Part shown: piece by piece, positions 36,133-45,906 of the stretch | How positions within the stretch are numbered: the stretch's first letter is position 1 | Layout: the number at the start of each line of letters is the position of its first letter | Assembly: GCF_009746715.1 (NCBI RefSeq) | Contig: NZ_VRKW01000002.1 | Location: 434,001-498,000 of the forward strand | Direction of reading: 5' to 3' | DNA: 64,000 bases | DNA from: Ketobacter sp. MCCC 1A13808 | Lineage (GTDB): Bacteria > Pseudomonadota > Gammaproteobacteria > Pseudomonadales > Ketobacteraceae | Translations under genes and position numbers: made by a program | Notes under the pieces: generated by a model | What the model saw: the letters and a program-made list of their open reading frames with translations, nothing else | Databases searched by the model: none | Told to the model about the DNA's origin: nothing

Positions 36133-38091
36133 ATGATTCCGACGATGAATCTAAACGATGAACAACAAAATGCAGCACACTACGACGGATCGGCCCGGCA
36201 CCTGTTGGTGCTGGCCGGTGCGGGCACCGGTAAGACCCGTACCATCATTGGCCGCATCCTCTATTTAATACAACACAAGGTGCCCGCAGAACGCATTCTA
36301 ATGCTGACCTTTACCCGCAGGGCCGCCAAGGAAATGTTGCTGCGCCTGCAAAATCACGCGGGTAAATCTGCGGATCAATTGACGGCAGGCACTTTCCATC
36401 ATTTTTGCCTTCAGGTTATGCGCCGGGTGCCCAAAGCATTCAAGGTGGAAGATCGCACGGTTATCGACCGTGATGACGCCCAAAGCCTGCTTCAGCTGGT
36501 TCGCGGTGAATTAGTAAAGAAAAGCGAAAAGCGCGATTTTCCTAAGGCGGTTACCATTCTTAACTACATCTCCTATGCCAAGAATTGCTGTATTGAGCTG
36601 CCGGATTATTTGCAACAGTTTACCGAGCTGGACGACAACACCATGCAACGCATTACCGACATCGCACAACAATACGATGTCCGTAAGCAACAGCGCCGGT
36701 ATCTTGATTACGATGACATCCTGCATTTATTCGTGCAGGGCATTGAATCCAACCTAAAATTGCGCAGCCGTATCGCAGGCTTATATCAGCATGTATTAGT
36801 GGATGAGATGCAGGACACCAATCCATTACAGTGGCGCATACTGCAAGCCCTTTCCAGCGCTAAACTGTTTTGTGTGGGCGATGATGCACAATCTATTTTT
36901 GCATTTCGCGGCGCAGATTTCCGCAATGTCCACGAGTTTGAAACTCGACTGCAAAACGCCACGATCTTGAAACTACAACAAAATTACCGCAGCACCCAAC
37001 CAATCCTGGATATCGCAAACTGGCTGCTGGAACAGTCGGACCTGCAATACGATAAACACCTGGTCGCCCATCGCGGGCGTGGCCTTAAACCCCGGCTATT
37101 GGACTTTGAATCCAAATTCGATGAGGCGGACTGGATCGCCACTGACCTGCAGCTACGCCATGAAAATGGCGCAGCCTGGCATCATCACAAAGTGCTGGTA
37201 CGCTCGGCCTGGTCGGCGAAGACACTGGAAGGCGCGCTAATCGATCGCGGCATCCCGTATCGCTTTGTGGGCGGCACCAGCCTGCTGGAAGCCGCCCACG
37301 TGAAGGACCTGCTGGCCATGTGCCGCGCCGCCATCAGCGCTTATGATGAGCTCGCCTGGATTCGTTATCTGAAGTGCTGGCCCAAAATCGGCGATGTCAC
37401 TGCCGCCAAGCTGGTGCAACAACTGATTGAACTGTCTCCCGCAGACAATCCGCTGGAGGTCATAAAAAGCAATCTACCGAAACGGGAAGACATCCAGCAT
37501 GGTATTGCACTGATCCAGCAGTACCGTAGCGAGCCGCAAATTGCAATTAAGCTCGGCGCCGAACATCTAAGCAAAGCCCTGTCGCAGCGCTATGACCGCT
37601 GGGACAGTCGTCTGGGCGACCTGCGCCTGCTATCGGACCTAGCCAATCGCTATAAGGATCTGCAAGGGTTTGTGGAAGCCTATACATTGGATCCGGTATC
37701 CAATTCTGAAGCAGAGCAAGCCGAGCAGGACGATTGCGTGACCCTGATTACGGTTCACAGCGCCAAAGGAACCGAAGCACCCGTGTGTTATTGCCTGGGC
37801 GTGCAGCCGGGCATGTATCCCCACCTGCGTAGCCTGGGCGATGCGGACTCAGAGGAAGAAGAACGGAGGATTTTGTATGTGGCGTTAACGCGGGCTCAGG
37901 ATGAACTGATCATTACCCGCTCCGGCGACGACAATCGCACTCTGTTCCACGGCGGCTCCTTTGTGCACAGTGTTGGCAGCAGCTATTTTTTCGAATATCT
38001 GCCGGTGAAGCTGGTTGAGCATGAACACTTCGGCTTTCATTCCGGTCACGGCGGCGGCAGTGTACTGGACGAGCTGCTGGACTTCGAATAA
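36133..38091 (+). CDS. UvrD/Rep-type superfamily 1 DNA helicase
   Basis: A 652-residue helicase. Q motif LNDEQQNAAHYDG; Walker A GAGTGKT at 29-35; Ia TFTRRAAKEM; Walker B LVDEMQDTN; III GDDAQSIFAFRGAD; IV LQQNYRST; V TVHSAKGTEAPV; VI YVALTRAQDEL. It translocates 3' to 5' on single-stranded DNA and probably acts in repair or fork restart. Motif V reads KGTEAP instead of the common KGLEFP, a mild deviation. The length is slightly short of Rep (673), with no extra C-terminal partner domain. A start at 36145 is also possible. Monocistronic, divergent from the CDF gene by about 105 bp. Confidence 0.93.
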   Translation: MIPTMNLNDEQQNAAHYDGSARHLLVLAGAGTGKTRTIIGRILYLIQHKVPAERILMLTFTRRAAKEMLLRLQNHAGKSADQLTAGTFHHFCLQVMRRVPKAFKVEDRTVIDRDDAQSLLQLVRGELVKKSEKRDFPKAVTILNYISYAKNCCIELPDYLQQFTELDDNTMQRITDIAQQYDVRKQQRRYLDYDDILHLFVQGIESNLKLRSRIAGLYQHVLVDEMQDTNPLQWRILQALSSAKLFCVGDDAQSIFAFRGADFRNVHEFETRLQNATILKLQQNYRSTQPILDIANWLLEQSDLQYDKHLVAHRGRGLKPRLLDFESKFDEADWIATDLQLRHENGAAWHHHKVLVRSAWSAKTLEGALIDRGIPYRFVGGTSLLEAAHVKDLLAMCRAAISAYDELAWIRYLKCWPKIGDVTAAKLVQQLIELSPADNPLEVIKSNLPKREDIQHGIALIQQYRSEPQIAIKLGAEHLSKALSQRYDRWDSRLGDLRLLSDLANRYKDLQGFVEAYTLDPVSNSEAEQAEQDDCVTLITVHSAKGTEAPVCYCLGVQPGMYPHLRSLGDADSEEEERRILYVALTRAQDELIITRSGDDNRTLFHGGSFVHSVGSSYFFEYLPVKLVEHEHFGFHSGHGGGSVLDELLDFE

Positions 38092-38126
38092 GCCAGCGCC
38101 CACCTGTACACAGTGCGGGCAAGCCG

Positions 38127-38537
38127 CTACCGGTATCCTTGCCCTGGATGGCGCCGCTTTTTGGAATGGTGATGGCGTACGGGGATGTACACTACACGTC
38201 GCTCAATAATGCGCGGACCCTGCTGATGATAACGGCCGTAATGATGAGCATTGAAGTTACCCTGAGGACCTTTGTGGTGAAAGCGTTTAGGCGAACCGGA
38301 GTTGAAATGCGAGCGCGTCGGCGGGCGGTATCGCGGTGCTGGTCTCGGGGTTACATTCCAGCCATTACGGTCGTGCTCGCGGTGATGCTTGACGGCATAG
38401 GCCGTTATCCCACCCACAGCCAACCCCATAAGCACAGCGGCTTCATCGTCATTCAGAGCATAGGCCTGGTTCATATTGGTTAACGCCGCTGCTGACACCA
38501 GCGCGGCGATCACAATGGAACGCTTATTCAGTCTCAT
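38127..38537 (-). CDS. Exported His/Arg-rich small protein
   Basis: A 136-residue protein with a signal peptide cut near QAYA-LN (about residue 28), then LNDDEAAVLMGLAVGGITAYAVKHH, a short glycine-rich hydrophobic helix, and an 80-residue tail very rich in His, Arg, Pro and Gly (RPAPRYRPPTR, RHHHSKKRRHPGQGYR). The tail has the look of a disordered metal- or polyanion-binding region of the periplasm. AAAAGGAG precedes the ATG well. A long open frame on the opposite strand at 38139-38483 is considered spurious. Family unknown. Confidence 0.72.
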   Translation of the reverse strand: MRLNKRSIVIAALVSAAALTNMNQAYALNDDEAAVLMGLAVGGITAYAVKHHREHDRNGWNVTPRPAPRYRPPTRSHFNSGSPKRFHHKGPQGNFNAHHYGRYHQQGPRIIERRVVYIPVRHHHSKKRRHPGQGYR

Positions 38538-38769
38538 AGCATTTCTCCTTTTAAAGTCTGATCAGATTAAGCCTGACAAACTGAATCCATACTGAACCCG
38601 CAATCACCTACTATTCAGCGGTGATTCAGGCTTTACGGATAGTAAAAGAAGTCTTCTACATTCAGGAGAGGAGCCCTACTGCTTAAAGGGCTGTATGACT
38701 CCGGTCTGAAATGGTCGGCACGACCAGGAAAAAATATTGCCTAAAACAATGGGTCATCTTGCTTTCATA

Positions 38770-38901
38770 TCACCATAGCGCTTGCACCACCGATAGAGTA
38801 TCGGCTCTTACCAACCCTGGAACGAACAATAAAAACATTGATACCAACGCAATTGTCAATGCTGCGGAGCCCAACCAATCAATGAACCGCGTATCGCTCA
38901 T
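38770..38901 (-). CDS. Small membrane protein of 43 residues
   Basis: A short gene not longer than 43 codons. It starts at ATG 38901, preceded by a near-perfect ribosome-binding site (GGAGGT) six bases upstream. Residues 11-31 (GSAALTIALVSMFLLFVPGL) make one membrane helix with a positively charged Arg after it, and it ends VRADTLSVVQALW. No family is recognised; comparable short single-helix proteins regulate membrane complexes or act in stress. The strong SD sequence and compact hydrophobic layout make it a plausible gene. Confidence 0.6.
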   Translation of the reverse strand: MSDTRFIDWLGSAALTIALVSMFLLFVPGLVRADTLSVVQALW

Positions 38902-39245
38902 ACTAACCTCCATGCTGCCCTGTGGCCCGTAGTCACTCCGGGTCCAATTCCGAGTTTAGAGTTCAGTTTAATTTCAGATTGCGATCCTGCATACCTGTTT
39001 CGGGTTGAAGACTTTTCCACAAATCCTGAGACACAATTTACCTTTGGATCGCAACCAGACTGATCTCATTCAAGTTTTTATACCTGACTCAATACCTGTT
39101 ATGCTAGTTCCGTTAATATCATGTAACCAATCAGTCTAAATAGACCCGTTATTTTTACCAAACAGCAACGTTAAACGGCCATTTTACGGCACTGATGTAA
39201 GATTGATCCGATTAATCTATTTACGTTTATCAGAATTTGATCACC
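38902..39245. other. Intergenic region before rsuA
   Basis: About 340 bases, AT-rich, with no gene seen on either strand. It must carry the promoter of the 43-residue protein (minus) and that of rsuA (plus). TATGCT at 39100-39105 is a possible -10 box for rsuA, without a good -35 match. No repeat or riboswitch is recognised. Confidence 0.35.
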
Positions 39246-39950
39246 ATGAGCATGCGACTTGATAAGTTCTTAAGCCACTATTCCGGCTTGTCCCGTAAAG
39301 AAGCCAAGCAGGCCATCAAAGCGGGAGATGTGTTAGTTGCCGATCGTGCTGTTACCGATCCGCAAACCAAAATCCAGCCTGACGAAGCGGTACGCCTGAA
39401 CGGCATGCGCATTCAACCACAAGGTCCTCGTTATTATATGCTGCACAAACCTGCGGGTTATGTCTGTGCGAATACAGACAGCCTTCACCCCACCGTCATG
39501 TCACTGCTCGAAGATGAAGACACCGAATCATTGCACGTAGCAGGTCGCCTGGATCTGGATACGACCGGATTGGTTTTAATCACCGACGATGGACAGTGGA
39601 GTCATCGGGTTACATCCCCCAAACACAAACTGGATAAACTTTACCAAGTACAACTGCATGAACCGATCAACGATCAGGATCGAATTCAGATTGAGCAAGG
39701 CGTGTTGTTAAAGGATGAGAGCAAACGTACTCGTCCTGCGAAAATAATTTTGCACCAACCACAACAAGTTGAACTGATTATTCGCGAAGGAAAATATCAC
39801 CAGGTAAAACGAATGTTCGCAGCTGTCGGCAATCACGTTACCACATTGCACCGCGCACGGATCGGAGAAATCGAACTGGATCCATCACTCCTGCCCGGCG
39901 AGTATCGCCCCTTAACTCAACTCGAAATTAACAGTGTAGGCGCCGGATGA
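39246..39950 (+). CDS. rsuA: 16S rRNA pseudouridine synthase RsuA
   Basis: A 234-residue enzyme. The N-terminal S4 RNA-binding domain (MRLDKFLSHYSGLSRKEAKQ) is followed by the catalytic domain with HVAGRLDLDTTGLVLITDDG, where the aspartate after RL is the nucleophile, and HQVKRMFAAVGN. It converts U516 of 16S rRNA (E. coli numbering) to pseudouridine. Two ATGs at 39246 and 39252 are possible; the latter matches the E. coli start. The next gene overlaps by four bases (ATGA), so the two rRNA-modifying enzymes are coupled. Confidence 0.93.
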   Translation: MSMRLDKFLSHYSGLSRKEAKQAIKAGDVLVADRAVTDPQTKIQPDEAVRLNGMRIQPQGPRYYMLHKPAGYVCANTDSLHPTVMSLLEDEDTESLHVAGRLDLDTTGLVLITDDGQWSHRVTSPKHKLDKLYQVQLHEPINDQDRIQIEQGVLLKDESKRTRPAKIILHQPQQVELIIREGKYHQVKRMFAAVGNHVTTLHRARIGEIELDPSLLPGEYRPLTQLEINSVGAG

Positions 39951-40987
39951 CAGACATTGGGCTGCAGTATTTGTGTGACCTGGTTAACCAACAGCAATCC
40001 GACACCCTTTTGGTGGCCGATGAACATCTGGATTCAACCACGCTTCTGAGCCTGAAAGCTCATGAGCAGCTGACGCTTCTCAGCAACCGTTATGATGTAT
40101 ATATCGCGGCCACGGAAAACAATATTACCTGTATTTTCAATGATATGGACCTTTCCGAGCTAAACAGAAAATTCGACCTTATCCTTTATCGGGTATCCAA
40201 GGAAAAAGCCATTGTTCACCATATTATTAATCAAGCGCCAGCCGCGCTGAAGGACCATGGGCAATTCATTTTATGTGGCTTCAAAAACGAGGGCATTAAA
40301 ACTTATATCAGCAAAGCCGAACTTTACTTTGGTGAAAAAGCTGACATCAGTAAAGGTGAACGTCAGCTTAAGATCGCTCGTTTCAATCCGCACGCTTTGG
40401 GTGAAGCGCTGGACGATCGCGACTACAAGCAACTCAGCCAGATTGAAGCCCCCGGTAAGATTGAGATTTTCAGTAAGCCGGGGCAATTTGGCTGGAATAA
40501 AACCGATCAGGGTAGCCTGCTTTTGGTGGACGCTTTGAAAGAATTTATTCATGAGCAAACCGAGCCTCCGGGCAACGTGCTGGATCTTGGATGTGGTTAC
40601 GGTTTGCTATCGATTATGGCCTGGAATCTGGGTGCCGCAAAAATAATCGCTACCGACAATAATGCCGCCGCCATTTATAGTTGCCGCAAAAACTTCCAAC
40701 ACCATCATATTATCGGGGAAGTTATCGCGGATGATTGCGCCGCTTCCATCCATCATCAATACGACATGGTGCTATGCAATCCACCCTTTCACAGAGGTTT
40801 TGATACCGAAAAAGATTTAACAGAGAAGTTTGTACGCAGTGCCAGTCATCATCTAAAAAATTCCGGAACTGCATTTGTAGTAGTAAATCAATTTATTCCG
40901 ATTGAACAAATTGCCGCATTACACTTCAAATGCATTGAGGTTGAAAAGCAAAACAAAAGTTTTAAAGTCGTTAGGCTATCTTCTTAA
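39947..40987 (+). CDS. rsmC: RsmC/RlmG-family rRNA guanine-N2 methyltransferase
   Basis: A 346-residue protein, close to RsmC (343). The N-terminal half is a degenerate methyltransferase-like domain; the C-terminal half has the SAM motif LDLGCGYGLLSIMAW and the catalytic NPPFH motif in MVLCNPPFHRGFD. Such enzymes methylate G1207 of 16S rRNA (RsmC) or G1835 of 23S rRNA (RlmG). The coupling with rsuA and the length favour RsmC. Its last 17 bases overlap the convergent spermidine synthase-like gene. Confidence 0.87.
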   Translation: MTDIGLQYLCDLVNQQQSDTLLVADEHLDSTTLLSLKAHEQLTLLSNRYDVYIAATENNITCIFNDMDLSELNRKFDLILYRVSKEKAIVHHIINQAPAALKDHGQFILCGFKNEGIKTYISKAELYFGEKADISKGERQLKIARFNPHALGEALDDRDYKQLSQIEAPGKIEIFSKPGQFGWNKTDQGSLLLVDALKEFIHEQTEPPGNVLDLGCGYGLLSIMAWNLGAAKIIATDNNAAAIYSCRKNFQHHHIIGEVIADDCAASIHHQYDMVLCNPPFHRGFDTEKDLTEKFVRSASHHLKNSGTAFVVVNQFIPIEQIAALHFKCIEVEKQNKSFKVVRLSS

Positions 40988-41720
40988 CAGCATAGCGCAA
41001 CCGGCAGCCTTTGCGCTCCGGATTCAACTCTGGCCATTGTCGTAACGAAGCGCGCAGCTGTTTGGTTTCAGTTTGCTTTTTCAACAATGCAATCACGGCA
41101 TTATGGCAGGTGGGCGTAGCGAACTGATACACCGATTGAAATTCCTGAGCGACAAAGTCTTCGTTGTAGTAGGCGCTGTGTCTCCATTCTTTGTAATTAA
41201 CAAAGTTCATTACCAGCAACCCATTTTCAGTCAGGTGCTCTGTCAACACATCAAACCAACTGGCGTCAGCCTCAATAGCCCGCTGCGGTTCACCATCCTG
41301 CTCGAAATACAAATCGTCAATAATCATATCGAAAGGATCGCCGTCATAGGTCGTCATCCATTCTATGGCATTCGCATGTTGCCACTGCAGATTTTTGTAT
41401 TTCAGATTAAAAAAACGTTTCGCAATCTGGATATGAGTTGCGTTGATCTCGACCCCGATCACCTGTTGCGGACCGATAAAGCGATTCAGCATATGAATGA
41501 CCGCTCCTCCCCCAACGCCGAGCAGCAGCACCCTTTTAATCTCACCGGGAGCGTAAAACTGACTCGGCAGGAACAATAGATCCCAGACACTACCGGTTGC
41601 GGCGTGGTTCGGATTATATTGGCTGTGGAATACGTCGCCGGTATACAAGCGGCGGCTATTACCGGCGCTACGCACCTGATAACACAGGCCATCGACCGTT
41701 TTTTCGTAAAGAATCGCCAT
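40971..41720 (-). CDS. Spermidine synthase-like (polyamine aminopropyltransferase fold) protein
   Basis: A 249-residue protein. The central Rossmann core has LLLGVGGGAVIHML (cofactor loop) and GVEIN, followed by NAIEWM and DMIIDDLYFE, as in SpeE-type enzymes. The canonical SpeE segment DxTDP and its first gatekeeping tyrosines are not clear, so it is likely one of the methyltransferase-like paralogues rather than true spermidine synthase. Short, lacking the usual N-terminal beta domain. It converges with rsmC. Confidence 0.8.
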   Translation of the reverse strand: MAILYEKTVDGLCYQVRSAGNSRRLYTGDVFHSQYNPNHAATGSVWDLLFLPSQFYAPGEIKRVLLLGVGGGAVIHMLNRFIGPQQVIGVEINATHIQIAKRFFNLKYKNLQWQHANAIEWMTTYDGDPFDMIIDDLYFEQDGEPQRAIEADASWFDVLTEHLTENGLLVMNFVNYKEWRHSAYYNEDFVAQEFQSVYQFATPTCHNAVIALLKKQTETKQLRASLRQWPELNPERKGCRLRYAVKKIA

Positions 41721-41884
41721 TCAGGGCCTCGTGAACTTATCGCAATATCGGATCCGGAAAACAGGTCGCATTGTAGACTAGTTGGCTTTGGTATGCAGTG
41801 TGAAATCCGGCTCCTGATTGCCAGCAAAGCCGTACGTGCTATGCTAGCGCCACTCGTTTTTCTAATTATTCAAAAGAGTTGACT

Positions 41885-42865
41885 ATGACACTCCCTGCAA
41901 GCTTTGAAGGCAGACTAAAACTACCCGTTGTGGCCGCCCCTATGTTCCTGGTATCCGGCCCTCAAATGCTCATCGAGAACTGTAAAGCCGGAGTCGTCGG
42001 CACCTTCCCTGCGCTCAATCAACGCACCAGCGAAGGTTTTGAAGAATGGTTGGTGGAAATTGAAAAGGCGCTCAGTGAATTTGAGGCACAAACGGGGGAG
42101 TCTGCCGCACCCTATGGGGTGAATCTGATTGTCCACAAAACAAATCCGCGCTTGCAGGCGGATCTGGAAATCTGCGTAAAGCATAAAGTACCCGTTATTA
42201 TTACCTCGCTGGGTGCGGTTCAGGAGGTGGTAGATGCTGTGCACAGTTATGGCGGAGTCATATTTCATGATGTCACCACTAAACGTCATGCGCAGAAAGC
42301 TGCGGAAGCCGGAGTGGATGGTTTAATCGCAGTCTGCGCTGGAGCCGGCGGCCATGCCGGCACCACCAACCCTTTTGCACTGGTACACGAAATCCGCAGC
42401 TTCTTTGACAAAACCCTGTTGTTGGCGGGCTGCATTAATCACGGCAGCGATGTTGCTTCTGCTTTGCAAATGGGAGCCGATCTGGCCTATATGGGAACGC
42501 GATTTATCAATACCGTAGAAAGCCAGGCAGATCAGGAATACAAGCAGATGGTGATCGATTGTGATAGTAAAGACATCGTCCACACCCCCGCCGTGTCCGG
42601 TGTTCCTGCCAGTTTCATGCGGCCCAGCATGCAGAAAGCGGGCTACGACCTGGATAAAGTAAACCAACCCGGTGAAGTAGATTACGGCACCAAACTGAAG
42701 CCGGTATCAGACGAAGCCAAAGCCTGGAAAACAGTTTGGTCCGCCGGGCAGGGTTGTACCGGCATTGAAGATATCGTTAGCGTTGCAAGGTTAATAGACC
42801 GGATCAAAGCAGAATTTCATAACGCCATCGAGCAGCAAAGCAAGCTGCTCGATCTCTATAAATAA
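41885..42865 (+). CDS. Nitronate monooxygenase-family FMN enzyme
   Basis: A 326-residue TIM-barrel flavoenzyme. PVVAAPMFLVSGP near the N-terminus, AGVDGLIAVCAGAGGHAGT with the catalytic His in GGHAG, and GCINHGSDVASALQMGADLAYMGTRF (FMN phosphate site) match the NMO family. It oxidises nitronates or related carbanions with O2, probably for detoxification, though some relatives are enoyl-type or dioxygenase-like enzymes. The frame extends to a TTG at 41879; the ATG at 41885 is chosen. Next gene is convergent. Confidence 0.88.
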   Translation: MTLPASFEGRLKLPVVAAPMFLVSGPQMLIENCKAGVVGTFPALNQRTSEGFEEWLVEIEKALSEFEAQTGESAAPYGVNLIVHKTNPRLQADLEICVKHKVPVIITSLGAVQEVVDAVHSYGGVIFHDVTTKRHAQKAAEAGVDGLIAVCAGAGGHAGTTNPFALVHEIRSFFDKTLLLAGCINHGSDVASALQMGADLAYMGTRFINTVESQADQEYKQMVIDCDSKDIVHTPAVSGVPASFMRPSMQKAGYDLDKVNQPGEVDYGTKLKPVSDEAKAWKTVWSAGQGCTGIEDIVSVARLIDRIKAEFHNAIEQQSKLLDLYK

Positions 42866-42901
42866 AATAAGACAACCAACTACCCTGATCGCCTGCAGTG
42901 A

Positions 42902-43795
42902 CTAAGCTGCGCTCTGCTGAGCCTGCAGGTGATCTATTGTTTCCATCTCAACGCGGAATCGTTCCAGCAAATCCCGGCGTTCGTCGGTCTCCCAGGGATG
43001 GAAACCCGGCCGGAAATATTGTAGCAAGAATGGCATTAAAGCCCGCATGATGCCCTGTTTTCCCCACAGCAGATTGCGCATTTCTTTTTTCGTTTCTGGA
43101 TTCAGCAAGCCGTCTTTTTCCAGCAGATAGCTCTGCCGATGGTTCAGCCTCACTAATAGATCCGCAGTTACCAACAGCATGGCAGCCACCCGCATAAAAT
43201 AGCCACCACCGGCTGCGTTGTACAAATCGAAACACACCGCTTTGTGTTCGACCTCTTCCAATGCGTGATAGATCAATAATTCCCGGAAAGGGGAATCCGC
43301 ATTTTCAATAAGATCCGGCCGATGATAGATAAACAGGTGCGCGAGTGACGCAGTAAAATGCTCTGAGGCGGCCGTCATCGCCAGCCGCGCTAACGGAGAG
43401 ATCTTTTTTCGTGCCCAGCGGTTATCACGTCTTAACTTTTCGTCAAAGCGCTCCATTTTTTCGTAACCCAGTTCAATCAATGCTTTGCTCCAGCCATCAT
43501 GCTCGCGGCCGTGCATCGCCTCCTGACGTATAAACTGCTGAATCTGAACGACCAGGTTCACTGGCAGATTTTCTTTTCCCACCTGATCCCGCACATCCCT
43601 GGCGGAATCCATAAAGAACCGCTCCCCTTCGGGAAACAAGGCTTGAAGCGCGTTAAAGAAATGGGTCGAAACCGGATTTTGATTGTGCCAGTAGCGATTC
43701 GTTTTCATCGCTTTCTGATAATCAAATCGAACATTACGCGCTATTATTTTGAGCGCCGCCGGGGTGCTCGTTCTGCGCTTTCCTTTACCGAACAT
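42902..43795 (-). CDS. PF10118 metal-dependent hydrolase-like (ferritin-like) protein
   Basis: A 297-residue protein of the predicted metal-dependent hydrolase family PF10118. Metal-binding helices: IRQEAMHGREHDGW, ASEHFTASLAH and ALEEVEHKAVCFD, giving the EH/ExxH pattern of a ferritin-like di-iron fold. The frame is open to 43831, but GGAG nine bases before the ATG at 43795 picks this start. Such proteins cluster with lipid and steroid genes in actinobacteria and gammaproteobacteria; the reaction is unknown, with an oxidative step more likely than hydrolysis (inference). A paralogue lies at 50169-51014, on the same strand. Confidence 0.85.
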   Translation of the reverse strand: MFGKGKRRTSTPAALKIIARNVRFDYQKAMKTNRYWHNQNPVSTHFFNALQALFPEGERFFMDSARDVRDQVGKENLPVNLVVQIQQFIRQEAMHGREHDGWSKALIELGYEKMERFDEKLRRDNRWARKKISPLARLAMTAASEHFTASLAHLFIYHRPDLIENADSPFRELLIYHALEEVEHKAVCFDLYNAAGGGYFMRVAAMLLVTADLLVRLNHRQSYLLEKDGLLNPETKKEMRNLLWGKQGIMRALMPFLLQYFRPGFHPWETDERRDLLERFRVEMETIDHLQAQQSAA

Positions 43796-43967
43796 AATAT
43801 AGAACTCCACTAATGACTGAGCAGTTACCATATTAAGATTAGTTGACGGGAACCGGCTTTGTTAGGTGAAACCATGACGAACTGTTGTGTTCCCGCGACA
43901 GCGTGTGAAAAGTTATAAGACCGGGTCGCTTTAATCTCTCACCATCAAACCATTCGCCCGACCCAAA

Positions 43968-43993
43968 AAAAGCGGACATTGCTGTCCGCTTTT
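43968..43993. terminator. Bidirectional terminator before the AlkK-like gene
   Basis: Arms AAAAGCGGACA (43968-43978) and TGTCCGCTTTT (43983-43993) pair perfectly around a four-base loop. A-run before and T-run after give termination for both strands. On the minus strand it lies about 105 bp past the stop codon of the AlkK-like ligase gene. Confidence 0.85.
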
Positions 43994-44097
43994 GATTTTC
44001 GCTTCACGGAAAGTTTAACTTCAGATACTTACACGATGCGAGCTTGAATCTGCATTCCGTATCATCTTAACGTACACTAACGCCTGGCCATCGCTCC

Positions 44098-45714
44098 CTA
44101 CTTCGTATAAACATCATGATACTGATCACGCAGGTCCCGTTTCAATAACTTACCGGTGGGCGTATGAGGCAGTTCTTCAACAAACAACACTTCATCTGGC
44201 ATCCACCATTTCACAATTTTGTCCGAAAGAAACGCCAAAATCGATTCCTTGGTCAAATCTGCTCCCTGATCTTTAACCACCAGTAATAAAGGTCGCTCAT
44301 CCCATTTCGGGTGAGGCACACCGACTACCGCGCACTCACTGATACCCTCATAGCCGATGGCAATGTTTTCTATATCAATTGAACTGATCCATTCACCACC
44401 GGATTTGATGACATCTTTGGCGCGGTCAACGATATTCATATATCCCTGCGCATCAATAGTCGCAACGTCGCCAGTATCGAACCAGCCATTATGCCAATCA
44501 GACTGATCATCGTTCTTGTAGTAGGCGCTGGCGACCCAGGGCCCACGAACCTGTAAACGACCAAAGGCTTTTCCATCATGGGGCAGTTCATTATCATCTG
44601 TGCCCACAATGCGGATTTCGATTCCGAAAATAGGACGCCCCTGTTTGGTTTGCAGTTGGTAACGTTCTTCCTGGGACAAGCCAGCCATGTACGAATTCAT
44701 ACTGTTCATAGTGCCCATCGGAGAAAGCTCGGTCATTCCCCAGGCGTGTATCACAAACGCATCGTGTTTTTCCTGAAACGCCTTGATCATTGACATTGGA
44801 GCAGCGGAGCCGCCAATGACAACTTCCTCCACCGTTGATAACGTCAGCTTTTCTTTCTCACAATATTGCAACAAACCAAGCCACACGGTTGGCACACCCA
44901 ATAGCAGCGCCACATTTTCAGAATCGATTAATTCATACAACGAAGCACCGTCCATGCCTGCACCCGGCAAAACCAGAGTAGCACCACCGGCTGTAGCACC
45001 ATAAGGTATGCCCCAGGCATTAACATGGAACATCGGCACCACAGGCAACACTACCGTTCGATTACAAACCCCGAGTGCGTCGTTGCTCACCGAGGCCAGC
45101 GCATGAATTACAGTAGAACGATGACTATAAAGCACGCCCTTCGGATTACCTGTGGTTCCCGATGTGTAACACAGCGTGGCCGCCATTTGCTCTTCGAGTT
45201 GTGGCCACTCGTATTCTTCACTGGCCGCTTCCAGCAGCTCTTCGTAACACAGCAAATCCAGCTTGGATTCCGGCATACTCTCTTTATCAACCATAAGCAC
45301 AATATGCTTGAGTAGTGGCAGGTGATCTATAACTGCTTCAATCAAGGGCACAAACTGAATATCCAGAAACAGGACCGCATCTTCTGCGTGATTCAGAATA
45401 TAAATTATTTGCTCCGGGAATAAGCGCGGGTTAACCGTATGCAAGATTGCGCCACTACCAGAAACGGCGAAATACAATTCGTAGTGTCGATGGGTATTCC
45501 AGGCTAATGTGGCGACACAGTCCTGCTGCTGGACGCCCAGGCGACTCAACACATTCGCGGTTTTGCGGGCACGCCGGGCGGCATCCGCGTAGGTATACCG
45601 GAAGACACCTCCTTCTGGCTTACGACTAATTATTTTACCATCGCTATGCACTTTCTCTGCATGACGTAAAATGGAAGCAATGGATAATGGGGTATCCATC
45701 ATTAAACCGTTCAT
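44098..45714 (-). CDS. AlkK-like medium/long-chain fatty acid-CoA ligase
   Basis: A 538-residue AMP-binding enzyme that activates a fatty acid to its acyl-CoA. P-loop: [63 protein letters not shown] with the catalytic lysine. The stretch [20 protein letters not shown] closely resembles AlkK of the Pseudomonas alkane operon, by memory of that protein. The start follows GAGGAG well. Single gene with a terminator on each side; placed in a lipid-use neighbourhood with PF10118, BVMO and SDR genes. Confidence 0.92.
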   Translation of the reverse strand: MNGLMMDTPLSIASILRHAEKVHSDGKIISRKPEGGVFRYTYADAARRARKTANVLSRLGVQQQDCVATLAWNTHRHYELYFAVSGSGAILHTVNPRLFPEQIIYILNHAEDAVLFLDIQFVPLIEAVIDHLPLLKHIVLMVDKESMPESKLDLLCYEELLEAASEEYEWPQLEEQMAATLCYTSGTTGNPKGVLYSHRSTVIHALASVSNDALGVCNRTVVLPVVPMFHVNAWGIPYGATAGGATLVLPGAGMDGASLYELIDSENVALLLGVPTVWLGLLQYCEKEKLTLSTVEEVVIGGSAAPMSMIKAFQEKHDAFVIHAWGMTELSPMGTMNSMNSYMAGLSQEERYQLQTKQGRPIFGIEIRIVGTDDNELPHDGKAFGRLQVRGPWVASAYYKNDDQSDWHNGWFDTGDVATIDAQGYMNIVDRAKDVIKSGGEWISSIDIENIAIGYEGISECAVVGVPHPKWDERPLLLVVKDQGADLTKESILAFLSDKIVKWWMPDEVLFVEELPHTPTGKLLKRDLRDQYHDVYTK

Positions 45715-45867
45715 TGTGATCTCCTCGCACCGTTAATGTTTAAAAACTTCATTCTAATTTCAGCTATTTATTATGATTAAATTTTTACTGTTAATTTCTC
45801 GTTGCTTAGATTCTACCTTGCGGCTCCCTTAAAAAAACACTAATTTAATGGATTGGCCCCATAACGC

Positions 45868-45889
45868 AAAAACCCGGACAGTGCCCGGG
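45868..45889 (-). terminator. Intrinsic terminator of the SDR-BVMO operon
   Basis: On the minus strand CCCGG and CCGGG arms (plus coordinates 45885-45889 and 45873-45877) close a seven-base loop, followed by TTTTT (45868-45872). It lies 18 bp past the SDR stop codon. Confidence 0.75.
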
Positions 45890-45906
45890 CATCAGAACTA
45901 ACTCGC

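Noticed and set aside
38139-38483. Plus-strand frame over the His/Arg-rich exported protein
   Set aside because: The minus-strand reading has a signal peptide and a good ribosome-binding site; the plus strand has neither.
38711-38932. 73-codon plus-strand frame in the gap before rsuA
   Set aside because: No ribosome-binding site and low-quality composition; the opposite strand holds the better 43-codon gene.
42891-42929. GCCTGCAG repeated around the end of the first PF10118 gene
   Set aside because: Short PstI-like palindromes within and next to coding sequence; no T-run, so no terminator is claimed.
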